Assembly (NCBI GenBank): GCA_037074705.1
Contig: CM073590.1
Span: 237,200,101-237,264,100 of the forward strand
DNA length: 64,000 nucleotides
Direction: 5' to 3'
Source: Zhengitettix transpicula
Taxonomy: Eukaryota; Arthropoda; Insecta; Orthoptera; Tetrigidae
Part shown: positions 10,522 through 22,406 of the stretch, in pieces
Layout of the letters: each line of letters opens with the position of its first letter
Position numbering within the stretch: position 1 is the first letter of the stretch
Notes under the pieces: generated by a model
The model's input: the letters and a program-made list of their open reading frames with translations, nothing else
Told to the model about the DNA's origin: nothing
Database searches by the model: none
Position numbers and translations under genes: made by a program

Positions 10522-12690
10522 GTGTGCCGCTACGTATAGGCATATTACATTTTTTTCACCTGAAGACAGAGAGAAATTTTGCAGATACGTTTCGTAGTGC
10601 GGTTTTTAATTATTCATTTCACCTCTGGTCGTTATTTTTGGCTAATTTATACGTTTAAATGATAAAAAGAATTAATTCCAGATTTAATTAGCAATAGTGT
10701 ACATTTCAAATTATAGAAAAGTAATAATTAATTTTTCAAATCCAAAATATCCGACGAAAATATCGTGAATAATAACGACCTTTCGAATAAATAAATATAC
10801 AGCTGTAAGGAGACTTTTAAATTATTTAAACTGATGTTAATAGCTGTTATCGTATCAATTATCTGGGACTGCTTAATTAAATTGGGAAGACTCGTAAATT
10901 TTTTAACAACTTTTCCATGAAAAAGGACAAAGCATAGTATCGGAACGAGTGTATAAATTTAAATTTTATAATAATAATTCCACTTCTTCACCTCTACTGC
11001 GATATTCATATGTATGCAAAATTAATTTTCTAGTTCAAATTTTTTTTAAATAATTATTTTATAACACTACAGGGTGTTTGATTTCATGACATGGTTGAAA
11101 TGTAGAAGATTTATTTGAATAATTTAATTTGTCCTGAAATAAATATGCTCTGAAGGGTTTGACGAGTCTTTCTGTCGTAAATTTGGTTCCCCTAAAAATT
11201 ATGTTCGCTATAGTTATTTTAAAATGAGGATAACGTACCATGTACCCGTCTTGTTTATAGCTTCATTTACGAAAAGGGTGGTGATTTATGACTTGTCATA
11301 AATACGAATAGTACATGGGAGTAGTTCAACTTTAGTCTTCCTCTGTTCCTTCTCTCTCTCTCACACACACTCACTGACTGAAATCATGTTAAGATAAAAA
11401 TATGTAAAAACAATGTTTACTCGTTAATTATAAAATCCCACGGTCCCATTTCTGCAGTTCTTGGCAGAGTTTCTTTTCGTGCTATCTTCCTGTTCTCCCT
11501 CTACACTTCGTTTGGGTCCCAAAACGATCTTTCATCTGTCTCATCCTTTCTTTTTGGGCTCGTCCGTCTTTCTGCAACTCAGCATAACCGACTCCTACAT
11601 TTTTTTCCTTTCTTCACCGTCCCAACATTTTTCTCTCGTTTTTCCTAGTTAATTTATACAAATACGAGTGGACCGTTACTTAGTTACAGCAAATCACAGT
11701 TAAATCCTCCAAACGTTTCTCTTTGCAGACTTTATGGATTTACCTCGTTATAACTCAGTAATTCCAATTATTTATTTAATCTCTTTTGAGACGGAAAGAG
11801 CGCTTTATAATTAATTTCTCAGAACACCATTTTTACTAGGGTTTATAGGAACGTCCTCCGTGTATTTAATACAGTTCCACATATGTCTGAATAGAGAAAT
11901 ATATCGGATTATTGCGGCAGTTCTTACCAGACTTATAAACGGTTCTTATTAAACTTTACGGAATTTATTTACATACAATGCATCAATACGTTCGCGTCAG
12001 CTCCGGACTAATGACGTAATTCGACGTCACTGAGTTGCGTTCTCACTATGCTCGTAATAGAATCATTTTATTATGCTTCGGCAATTCATCGTCCAACGTA
12101 TAATTGCAACAGACATGTAGGTAATATTCACACGATCCCATACACATTATGTATTTCAGCGAAAGTTTAACTCGCATTCTGAAATTTTTTTCTCGTATTT
12201 CACCGTGTTTAACCCTCATATTATCCGTCCTTAATTTTTTATAAATCCAAATACAGTGCAGCAGCAAAAAATTAATAAAAATGCCTTTTTGAGTTTCCTC
12301 TAAACCTTAGACCGTATAAATACAGATCACAACAACAACAACAAAATACAAAAATCTCTTCAGCCGAGTTTTTATTTCATCCCGTTCAAAACGGACACCA
12401 GTCAGACATATTAAATTTATGTACATAACAGCGATAATTGTAAAATTAGCTGTTGTGAATAATATGATGTTTTCCTAACTTCATTTCTCTACTTTATTTT
12501 TCGAGGCAATTTTTTTTATATACAATCTTTTGTGGGAGGAATAGAGGGTATGAAAAACGAGGAGAGGAAAATTTTTTTCTTAAAAAAAATGGCCGGTTTA
12601 TGAACGACAAATGTAAAAAATTGTATGAAAACGAGTAATTTGTACGATGTATGCATTTTAAAAAATTTTAAAATTCACCAAGGAGAGAGA
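10522..12690. other. AT-rich intergenic stretch, nothing recognised
   Basis: No gene, transposon terminus or duplicated block was recognised. Short open frames (for example 11461-11652 and 12046-12267) lack family signatures. A short TC/CA tract lies at about 11352-11370. Confidence 0.55.
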
Positions 12691-12722
12691 GCAGGTGTCA
12701 CGTCCAATGACGTCACACCTGC
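12691..12722. other. Near-perfect 14-bp hairpin with CRE-like palindrome
   Basis: Arms GCAGGTGTCACGTC (12691-12704) and GACGTCACACCTGC (12709-12722) are complementary at 13 of 14 positions around a CAAT loop. The right side overlaps TGACGTCA (12708-12715), the CREB/ATF-type site. It could be a cruciform, a dyad operator or a hairpin RNA. No adjacent gene indicates which. Confidence 0.7.
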
Positions 12723-13318
12723 TAATTCGTAATTAAGTCTATCTCCGTAAGTAGACATTTCCGCAACAAAAGTTATTTAACAAATCGACTTGTAAATGGT
12801 CACAAAGTGATTAAAGATGGTTGATGTTTTAATTTTCCCATTTTACATTTCTCCAATATTGGTCACCTTTCGTTGCTACCTCTTCAGGTTTTACAAAATG
12901 TCGATAGTCAGGGTCGTTCTTCGCAGACCACTATGGTTGAAATGCATTTCGAGATCGCAAATTATCGACGAAACTTCTATTAAATATGACTACAAAAGAC
13001 AGTGGTTTATTTATGCCCTAATATATTTATTTGTTTCTTATTACTCTTTAATGAATCATTTGTAAAGTAATTTAGTGTCTCTATTGTCATATTCATCTTC
13101 ATACTTTAAATGTAAAACAATGCTTATGAGAATTGAGACATATTATATTTTTTTTAAAAAAAATATATTTCCACAAATATAGACAAATTTTTTAAGCATC
13201 ATACCTATGATAGATACTGAAGTGTTGCTGTGTTGAGTATAGAAACCACGACCTCCTTATACCATAGCAGCCTACACGTAGTTAGTTTACGAAGCACTGT
13301 TCAATTCAAACGACGTGA

Positions 13319-13395
13319 TGTCTAGTGGTTAAAATCATCACCTGACTGGTTGGTTTTCGATATCGATATCGATACGTATCGACGTCGGTTCGATA
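13319..13395 (+). repeat. tRNA-like SINE fragment with (GATATC)n insertion
   Basis: TCTAGTGGTTAAAATCATC resembles a tRNA A box. GGTTCGATATG about 55 bp on resembles a B box. A short GATATC repeat (about 13357-13374) sits between them and stretches the spacing. It is probably the decayed head of a tRNA-derived SINE related to the minus-strand copy at 2783-2850. Confidence 0.4.
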
Positions 13396-14117
13396 TGAGT
13401 GATACTTAATATTTTACATAGTTATTTACCAATTAAAACAAACAATTTTCATAAGTATGTTAAAATAAACAGTGCCCGAGTTCAAACAATTATATAATTT
13501 TTCTCGTTAGTAAGTAAACAAATTAATTTCTACAGTCAACAATTTTTCCCTCTGTTGAAATTTATATGGATCAATTTTAGTATTATTAGTATTATTTTAA
13601 AATCACTTTAATGTAAAATGGCTAATTAATAATAATTAAACTTATGTTATTTGGCCTTATTTTAATGTTTTGACAAGGATGAACTTACTTTCGCGTTTAT
13701 CTTTATTCTAAGGTTCTTATTGTACGTCCTTGTTTTTATGTTGGTTTCTGTGCATCCGATATAAAATCTACTGCAATTTAATCTTGGAATATTGTATACT
13801 AAATTATTATTATCATGATTATTCATTTTTATCCTTCATTTTCGCTAATAAATCCCGGCTATAATTGACTTTATGATATTACTTTGGTTATATCGTTATT
13901 ATGCAAAATATTTAGAAATCCTGAATTTAATTAAACTTATGAAGTTCTTCTTAATTTATTTGGGTGACTGATCAACGTTGTTTCTGTTTTCTGGTTAAAT
14001 TATGGAGACAGGTTTATCAATGTTTATTTGTGTGCTTAATTTTCCATAAATAAATATATATTTTCTCTGACTTTAATTCTGCTGTTGTTTATTTATAAGT
14101 TGTCTGAATATATATAT
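13396..14117. other. AT-rich stretch, nothing recognised
   Basis: Very AT-rich, with no duplicated block or open frame of note up to the LTR-like element at 14118. Confidence 0.55.
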
Positions 14118-14627
14118 TGTAGTGAATAACAACCTTAAGTGACCACCCTTGTGTCCGCAGGCCTGAGTAGGAATACATTAAACGCGCACGTGTTTCTGAC
14201 CGAGAGGCGAAAGAAATCTCGGGTACGCGTCCCTTTTTTTGCATCGTTTGGGGGGGGGGGGCGAGTAAGGGTATATACTCCGAACCCGAGTGAAAGTGGA
14301 CAGACGCAGGCAGACAGACAGAGTGAAGGCTGAAAGTGGAGTGAGAGGGTGGAGAATTTGGCGAGCGGGAATGAACAAAGGTTTTGAAGGACGTACATTG
14401 CGGGGAGGCCGAAGAATATGGGCTGCTTACGACTCTGTTCTTGAATAGCTACCGAACCTCCCACATTACCCTGTTGAGAAGGAGGCCTTTATAACCAAGC
14501 CGGAGCTAATGTTAATTTTTTTGCAGACCAATGTATATCTGCTGGCGCCCAATAATATTTTTTAATGTATTTTTGTATTTTTATGTAATACAGTTTTTTT
14601 TATATTTAGTAATAAAGACGAATCATT

Positions 14628-14630
<3 letters not shown>
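14118..14630 (+). mobile_element. Solo LTR-like element, 513 bp (family J)
   Basis: Starts TGTAGTGAATAAC and ends GAATCATTACA, with ATAT immediately on both sides inside a (TA)n tract. A TATA-like GTATATACTC lies at about 14271 and a polyadenylation signal AATAAA at 14611-14616, about 15 bp before the 3' terminus. That is the expected order of U3, R and U5 signals. A G11 run at about 14250 and a GC-rich middle set it apart from the flanks. It is not the same sequence as the 1-kb family B. Both-strand open frames here are accidental. Confidence 0.65.

Positions 14631-14631
<1 letters not shown>

Positions 14632-14664
<33 letters not shown>
14632..14664. repeat. (AT)n microsatellite
   Basis: A pure TA run directly abutting the 3' end of the LTR-like element. 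Confidence 0.95.
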
Positions 14665-14666
<2 letters not shown>

Positions 14667-15084
14667 TTCTGAGTTATTTATATTTACTGTTTTCAAATAT
14701 ATTAAAATATTTGTTTGTTTTTATGTGGTTTGTTATTTTTATTTGGTTACTTCTAGTTGTCGTTAAATTTCTATGGTTGTTTTAGGATTATTACTGTTAG
14801 TTAATAGAAAATCTTGATGTTTATTTAAATTTTGAAACCAATGTTTATTAAAAAACTTATAAGGAAAGAAGTTGTTACTTATATTTGTTTTTATTTTGAG
14901 TTTTAACTTTATTAATGTACTCGTGTTCTAATAAAATTATGGATTTAAGTTGTTCGCTGCATAATTTAGTGTCATTTTTCTTTCCAACAATTCAATACCC
15001 ATTGTATGTCGCATTTTATTTTCTGCAGTGAATGTAGTCGTACATTTTATATCTTCTTATAATTAAAAATGAGTGTACGAATGT

Positions 15085-16205
15085 ATGTTTGTTTGTTTGT
15101 ATATTTGTATGTTCCTTATACAAATCTACACCGGTGGAGCAAATTTCACCAAATTTCCTAAACGTGTTATTTGCGACCAGGAAACAATCACTGTCGGGGT
15201 GAGACGCATCTACCATCCCCAGAAGCGGGGGTAGACGGGGGTGAAAATATTTAAACATGCTAAAACAGCCGATATTTTAGTCGGATAAATATTTTTAGGG
15301 TTCAGACTCGAGTAAAATCAGAGTTATGGATATAGGTGAATGTATTTATAACAACGTTGGCAATGCACGGGGTTTGGTGATAGTGTGCGGGGGTGTGAGG
15401 GGCCTGGCGGAGTTGGGCGAGGGAGGAAATTTTCGAACATGTTAACCGGGCAATTTTTGCTTTGAATAAATATATTTCGGCAACAATGAGATTCATAAAA
15501 TTTCTCTACATGTTTTCTGTGTATAATTTCAACCCCTTTCGGGGCTTGGGAGGGGTGCACCTTTAAGTGTGGGCGTGGAGTGGCATTACATAAAAGGAAA
15601 GCAGAAACTATCGAGATTGGAGTCAAATCCGGGGTTATAGTTGTCACTGGGTTTTATTATGCGATTCAACTTGCCGTTTAAGTCCCCCAAGCGCGAGTGT
15701 TCGGGGATGGAAATTTTCAAACATGTTAAACGGTCAATATTAGCGTTAAATAATTACTTCCTGGGGTTAATGACTTTGATAGTTTTTATATCGATGTTGT
15801 TTGTGTATAATTTCAACCCCTGTGAGGGGAGAAAAAATAACCGTGATTCGAATAAAATTAGAGACTATGAATGTCGCTGAGTCTAATTGTGACAACCTGG
15901 GAAACGCGATTGGTTTGGGAGGTGGTGGTCAGGGGTAGAAATTTCCAACAATGTAATCGGCCGATTTTTGCGTGGAATAATTACTTTTTGATTATCGCAA
16001 ATTTTTGCGGGTGGTCATCTTCTAACATGTAAAAACGACCGATATATTTGGTAAATGACTTCAACCCCCTTTCTGCATGTGAGGTCAGCACATTTAGGGA
16101 TAGGGGTCGAGGAGCGTTACATAAAAATAGCGCAAAAGAAAACTAAATTGGAGTGATATCGGGGGTTATGGATAAATGACATCTCGGGCAACGTCGGGCA
16201 CCCGG
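15085..16205 (+). repeat. Repeat family E, locus 2 (about 4-5 degenerate units)
   Basis: The head segment matches 9108-9250: GTTCCTTATACAAATCTACAC, then GACCAGGAAACAATCACTG, then a G-rich dyad near 15215-15240. Loosely tandem units follow. Recurrent blocks such as AAATTTTCRAACATGTTAA appear at about 15430, 15712, 15940 and 16018. ATAATTTCAACCCC appears at about 15521 and 15808. TTGGAGTCAAATCCGGGGTT appears at about 15617. Units vary from under 100 to about 280 bp. Confidence 0.75.
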
Positions 16206-18375
16206 CTAGTTCTATATACAGAAACTGCTAAATTTATTCAGTATGTGCCATAGATATCTCATTGTCAGATATATACTTCCCTTCACATGAAATTAATATT
16301 ATCTTTGTTTTTATCGTCATAAACGTAACAATAAAAAAATTTACTGACGTTTGGAGATAATTGAAGAAACATTATTTGACTGAGGGAGCCGTTTATATAT
16401 TTTAATGGATTGAATTGCCGTAGGAAAAGAAAGTGGGAATCACCGTATCAAAAAAACTCATCTATAAGTTGTTGTTTTTTTCCCTTTCGGTTCCGTATCT
16501 TCTGCTTTCAGTCTTGTCTCTTTGAAATATTTAACTAAAACAATTTTTCACAATTGATTGTGGCCCTTTTTTAATTACCTTCCTTACGTTATAGAACACA
16601 AATTGAATCACAATTTCAAGTCATCTGATTCCATATTTCCGTTATCGTCAGCTTAATTTAAAAAGCTTGAGTTTTTCGGTTGTTGTCTGCCATTTCTGCG
16701 CGCCACCGGTGTCCGGAGTCAAAGGTGGGATTCCACCTGAACATACATGCAATTGTAAGCCAAAATACGATTTGTGATTATTTAAAGTTTTATAGAAATA
16801 AAAATCGTTTTTCCTCTTTATATAATTAGTTTATTAATATTTCAACAAAGCACTGTTCATTACAAAGGATCAATTAACCTTGCTGCCGTTTTCCTCTCAT
16901 CTGTATATAACGGTTTTAGCTGTGGAGCCATCTATTTCATTTCCTTTTTACCTTTGAACGTTCTCGTTTTATTTTAAGTTCAGATGATATTTTGCGAGAA
17001 CCGACTAATGAGTATTAAATTCACTCTCTGTATTTTCGTATCTTGGAACTATTAATGAGCTCTTTGAAAAAATAAATCACCTCTATAAGAAGTTCCTCAT
17101 TATTCACCTAGATCAGTCTTTCATAACTTCTAGTCAATTCATTTCCTGTATATAATTGTCCCGTTTTGTATCACTTTCCGACTTCCCAATCAACATTCTT
17201 CCGGAAGTTTCATTTTCCAATCTTGCCTCGCGTCTCAGTCGCGTCCTTGTTTCAGTTCGGAATATTTGAAATTCTGGATCGTATTAGCTTAGATTAACAT
17301 AATTGGATTTGTTTCAATTGAAAAGAAAATGAGGAGACCGAGAAAAAAAGGGCCGGAAGGGGAAACGAAGCTATGATTGAGAAAAGTTTTTAACCAGGAA
17401 TTAAGTAAAATAGAACCAGGAAAAGGGATTCAATCAAAAGCTAGTCTTACGTGAAATTTTAGAACTAAAATCTTCTCTGTGAAATATCCTCTGGACTTTT
17501 ATAAATTAAAAACAGAGAGAAAATTATCTATTTTCTTTTTTATATTGAAAAACATGGCGAGGTTGTCGGCTGCAGTTATATTTAACTCCTTTTCTAAAGG
17601 CTTCAAGTTCAATACCTGATTTAATACACGTACTGTATTTTTTCTATATTTTCCACCAATATTCATTAAACACGACGTACCCCATTTATTTCAGTGAATC
17701 ACACCCGTAATAAATTTTCAATATGTTCAAATATATTCACTCACAGCTTTTTCTTTATAAAACGTCAAAAATATTACAGAGATATATTATATTTAAACCA
17801 TGTAAGTTTTCTTAAAAACAAACAGTCAATGATTATGATACTATAAAACTTTCTACATAACGATGCTATAACCTAAAAATAACATTTCGAGAGTCGATAC
17901 TTATAGAAAATCAAACAAGTTACAACTTCCAGGAAAATAAAATACATAAATTGTAGATTGCTACGCAACAAAAAAATTAAATAATTAACGTGGCAAAGAA
18001 ATATATTTTTTTAGCGTAGTATTGACGATTTAATTGATATTTCACTTCTCTTTTTTTTCAAAAAAAGTCGATACATATCGAATTTCGATTCGTTACGTTT
18101 ACAATTCGACTTAAATTTCGATTCTAATCGATACAAGGTAATCAGAAAGTGTTAATAAATATTTAAAATACGGACGTTTCCTAACATTATATTTTAATAA
18201 GACAATTTTTTTAATTGACAATTTTCCGTTTATGAATTGGAGTAAGAAATATTTATTAATTTCCATTACAGCCGCTGATTTTCGTAACACATTAATGACA
18301 TAAATGTTCCGTTGGACCCCGGATTTAATATTTAATGGAGGAACACGCATTGACATATATAAAGTATATATATAT

Positions 18376-18378
<3 letters not shown>
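16206..18378. other. AT-rich stretch with one GC-rich shared motif
   Basis: No gene recognised. At 16691-16722 it carries CTGCGCGCCACCGGTG followed by CCGGAG, matched almost exactly at 31623-31653. Confidence 0.5.
16691..16722 (+). repeat. GC-rich motif shared with 31623-31653
   Basis: CTGCGCGCCACCGGTG then one variable base then CCGGAG. It is embedded in AT-rich DNA and contains the palindrome CACCGGTG. The flanks of the two copies are not similar for more than a few bases, so it is a short conserved string rather than a long duplicate. Confidence 0.55.
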
Positions 18379-18422
<44 letters not shown>

Positions 18423-18438
18423 TAGATTAGATTAGATT
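18379..18438. repeat. (GATA)n microsatellite
   Basis: About a dozen uninterrupted GATA tetranucleotides, preceded by a TA run and followed by GATTA repeats. Confidence 0.95.
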
Positions 18439-19337
18439 CATTTATTAATTCCGTTAGTCCCGTTTTTAGTAAATTGGAAGAAACAAAATTTCCATTTAAG
18501 CCAGTAATTGGTAAATAAACGTAATGAAATCTATACAAAAATATTATAAATAACAACTATAGGAAAAAAACTATATAAATAAAAAATTATATAAGATAAA
18601 ATAAAAATTTAATAATTTTAGTTTTGGTTTCAAATTGATTTTATTATAACAAAAATCGAAATATCTGTTTAAATAATCAGATTAGATTATTGTATAAACC
18701 TATTCTGTCATTAATTATTATACGTTTGTAATACACATGATTAAGAAAGTAACAAAAAGTTCCTTAAAAAAATAATAAAAAGGGTCTTAGAGGTTAAAAA
18801 TAATAATATTTTAATGAGACTGACAAAAATTATTTTGTAGTAAAATATTGTATACAATACAGTATTGTATACACATATGTAATTTATAAATATTTCTTCT
18901 ACGGCATATTGAACTTGTCTTGATCATTTCTTACAAAGAAAAAAACAATTTGAACGGTTCTCTTTATTTTTGTCTACTATAACACACATATTTGTATATG
19001 TGAATGTTTCGTTTAGTAATATTCAATATATCGTTATTTAAATTATTTATTATTCAAATATGACAATAAAAAGCCATAAAATTAATATTATTTAAACAAC
19101 CAGGAAGAATACTTACGATAAATGACGTCAAAGGTAATACAAATAATTGTTTTCGCTGCTTTCAGTGATTTATCCACTTAGTGATACTTAATCTTTATAT
19201 GTATAAAGTTCAAAGGTTTATAGGTGTAATAAAACTATTTTTTCCCATATTTATTTTATGTTCGTGTAGGTTTATTGTCTGTGAATCTTCATTGGCACGC
19301 ATTTTAAAGACTTCCACGTGCAATTAAATAAATTTAT
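18439..19337. other. AT-rich stretch, nothing recognised
   Basis: A TGACGTCA palindrome lies at 19123-19130. Otherwise there is no recognised feature. Confidence 0.5.
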
Positions 19338-20652
19338 TGTAATGCCTTGAAGGAAAGGCATTGGTTCAGATTAATGGTCTGGACCGTCGGGGGGAATTTT
19401 GTAGCTTGTTTACTTAGGACAGGTTTTGAGAATTCGGAGAAATGCACGTTCGGGCGGTCTGTCGCAAAATACATCTGTTAAGTGAGGCATTGTTTCTGAT
19501 TAATGGCCTGGACAGTTCAAAGAACAGTTTGTAATGTTGTTTACTTAGGATTGAGGATGCAGCTTGGGGGGGTCTGGAGAATTTGGAACAGCGCACGTGC
19601 GTGCGGGGGTGAGAAGACAAGTTCAAAGTAATTGAGGGTGCAAAGACAAATTAGACCTGTCTCGATGGTCGGCTTTGGGACAAGACAGAGTAGCGAGCTA
19701 CTTGTTAGCTAAGGAACTGCAGTTGCATAATATAAATCTCGGGATAATGGAGGAAACTGTCATCGGGCAGTTGCGACGTAGTTTTGGAACAAAGGAAAAA
19801 GGAAGGGACTGTGATATATAAGCGAGAGCGGCTTTTGAAAAGAGTTAGTTGAGTTTTGGAGTCAGGAGTTGGAGTTAGAGTGGGAGAGGGGTGCTGTGAG
19901 CCCCGAGACTGGAGAATTGTGAGTGAGTTAGTTATTCTGCGATCACCGAAGAATGACTAAGACAGACATCGTTTAAGGGAGGAGAATGTCTTATAAGTTG
20001 CAGCCTGCGATAGAAATAGCAAAATATTCAACGATAAACATTTTTGTATGCTGAAGTCTAATCTGTTGTAATATCAAAATTACACCACTGTCTTCGATGG
20101 TAGGAGACCAGGACACTGCATCCAGCGTCGAGTAGTTTTCACCACGAGCAAGTGAGATGTCCTTCACGAACGGAGAACCAGCCTTCGTCGAACCAACAGT
20201 GTGTGTTAGAGTCAGTGTTTAAAACGTCCAGTATATAAAGTGTGTGTGTATGAACGAGCCAAATTTTCCTGAGTAATCGTAAGTTGAAATTTCATGGTAT
20301 TAATATGTGTAAACCGAATTAAAAGATACAGTCAGATATCGTTCTTTGCTTATGTGTTAATAAAATAAACTCTTTAAATTTAGAATCAATCTTGTAGAAT
20401 AAGTTGGTCGATAATTAATTTCGTCTATGTCTAGACGAATAAATATTCCTTTTTAATGTAAAGCTAAATTTTATGTTCTTTGATTATTTAAATGTTCTGT
20501 CCGTTATCAAACCCAGTTAAGACCTTTGAGAGAATGAGATCCTTTTCATGTTTTTAAACTTGTATAATTGTTTCAAGTTTTGTTAAATAAATTTTGTTTG
20601 TTTTAAAGTTTATAATTGCTCATTTAAAAACCCATGATATTTAATTATTACA
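19338..20652 (+). mobile_element. Divergent LTR-like element related to family B
   Basis: Starts TGTAATGCCTTG; a possible end is ATTATTACA at 20652, though the 3' boundary is uncertain. It shares family B landmarks: AGAGTCAGTGT (about 20211), AGATACAGTCAGATATCGTTC (about 20324) and CAAACCCAGT then GAGAGAATGAGATCC (about 20509-20543). A TATA-like ATATATAAGCG lies near 19815. The first 270 bp contain a tandem duplication of about 129 bp (19357 and 19486). It has no protein-coding content. Confidence 0.5.
19357..19610 (+). repeat. Tandem duplication of about 129 bp
   Basis: GGCATTG, then GATTAATGG, CTGGAC and GTTTACTTAGGA recur in the same order at 19357-19485 and 19486-19610. The two units are clearly diverged. 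It lies inside the family B-like element. Confidence 0.7.
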
Positions 20653-21013
20653 ATAATTATATCTATTAAGAAGTCGTAAAACGGAACCATTTACGCAATC
20701 CAAAAGTTTCAAAGAAGGTAGCCAGGGCCCTGAGAGGGGATGTAGAACCAAGGAAGAACAGGCAAGTGGGAGCATTAAACACATATAAAGTAGTAGCTTG
20801 TAAGTAAGACATGTAAAATTTAAAATATTAAATTTCCATTGTTTTAAAAAAATTAATAATTACTTAATTGAAAATAGTAGTAGCTTGTTAGAGTCAAGTC
20901 TGAGTCGGAAAATTGGGTTTACCCGTGGTCTTGTAATCAGTGTAGTTGTAGTGGTAGTGTATATCATGGCTACTAAATTAATCACACTGGTTTGTTAATT
21001 GAAATGCGTTTGA

Positions 21014-21090
21014 CCAACAAGTAGCTCAGTTAGCAGATTAACAGTCACTGCTATCGTCGTTAATTTTGCCTTCTTGTTCAAACTTTTAAT
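21014..21090 (+). repeat. tRNA-like sequence, probable SINE head
   Basis: GTAGCTCAGTTAGCAGA is a very good tRNA A box (21021-21037). TTGTTCAAACT (about 21074-21084) is a passable B box at tRNA-like spacing. I cannot draw a complete clover-leaf, so I treat it as a tRNA-derived relic rather than a tRNA gene. Confidence 0.4.
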
Positions 21091-21099
21091 AAAACAAGT

Positions 21100-21789
21100 T
21101 GGTAACGTTAAAATTCCTAATATTTAAATTTTATTTGTTAATGAATTTTTTTTAAAAAAAAATAGTGAACTCCGTTACGTATACTGGCAGACAGACTGCA
21201 CGTGCACGAACCCCTCGACGCTCTTTTATTATTCCTTTTTTTTTTGGGGGGGGGGCGAACATTCCAGCTCACTGCACGGGAATACATCAAACGTTCGTTC
21301 GTTCGTTCTGCCTTTTCTACCTTTATTACTCTTTTTCTTTTTTGCAGAGGCTACACAAACTGGCAAACCGATTAATTCTTCAATGCTTCCCGATTTGATG
21401 GAGTCGACTCACAATTGTGCCTGAATAACTTCACCTTTAACTACTTTTGTTAGGATATATATTTTTCTTTGACTTAATGAACTTACCGTTCGTATTTCCT
21501 TACGATGATAATAATTATAATAAATCCGGAATATGATTTTTACACACCAGTGTGGACGATAAGGAAGTTCACAAACGAGGCAACTGATTTAGTTTAATTA
21601 ATGGTAATAAATTATTATAATTTCGAACAATCTTTTTCTGAGAAAAATGGAGATAATTTAAAGATCTAAGTCTTTGGAGACGTAATGTTGTGAAACAATT
21701 TAAAGAGAATATATGAATTATAACACGTTATTAAAAATAATTTATTTCTTATTATGTACATGGTTTATTTATTATATTAAAGCTGAGTG
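21100..21789. other. AT-rich stretch, nothing recognised
   Basis: A G10 run occurs at about 21246-21255. The small open frame at 21165-21398 reads through it and has no family signature. Confidence 0.45.
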
Positions 21790-22196
21790 CCAGAGGCTGG
21801 GGTCAAAGCAGGGTCCTTACGGTACTCTCCGGTTAGGGAGCAAAAACCCAGAGACGCTGGAAATTTTGGGAGCGCGGTCAAAGACCGTTGTTCTACTCAA
21901 GGCCAGACGTGATAAAACAAAGTTAGAAATGTGCACTGTGATTGGAGGAAAGTTGTTTCGTCACACGGCTCCAGGAGTGCCTGCCCCTTCGGAGCCTGTA
22001 AGGGACCACAGAAAAGGATGGCCCTGTCACGTGATTGGAAAGAGCCAATCGTGACGACGTATGAGAAACTGAAGTCGAGGAGAATTACTTCTCCAGAGGC
22101 ACTTGATGTCTAGCGGTTATGAGAGAAACTTGGTGTCTGGTTTGGAAAGAAGTCTTGATGAGGGTGAACGGAGAGTGAACGTCGTCCAGCCTCTGG
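21790..22196. promoter_or_regulatory. GC-enriched block bounded by 11-bp inverted repeats, with CCAAT and E-box sites
   Basis: CCAGAGGCTGG (21790-21800) and CCAGCCTCTGG (22186-22196) form a perfect inverted repeat enclosing about 400 bp that is GC-richer than its surroundings. Inside is a reverse CCAAT box (GATTGG, about 21940). A dyad CACGTGATTGG / CCAATCGTG (22028-22053) combines an E-box with facing CCAAT boxes. It could be a small inverted-repeat transposon or a promoter/first exon; GGTAAGC just after the right arm looks like a splice donor. No target duplication is visible. Confidence 0.4.
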
Positions 22197-22358
22197 TAAG
22201 CGCTGAGGGCATTTCTGGGAGTTTAACTTGATGAGAGGAGTTCCATTTGCTTTCCGACTAATTTAAAGCAGCAGAAACATAGGGGAGTGAACCACCAATT
22301 ATGCCGGGAAACGCAATTATTTTATTTATTTTTAAATTTTTATTTATAAAGGCATATA

Positions 22359-22365
<7 letters not shown>

Positions 22366-22405
<40 letters not shown>

Positions 22406-22406
22406 T
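22366..22406. repeat. (AT)n microsatellite
   Basis: A TA dinucleotide run with one G interruption. Confidence 0.9.

Noticed and set aside
21014..21090. Functional tRNA gene
   Set aside because: The A box is good, but I cannot form acceptor and anticodon stems; treated as a tRNA-derived relic.
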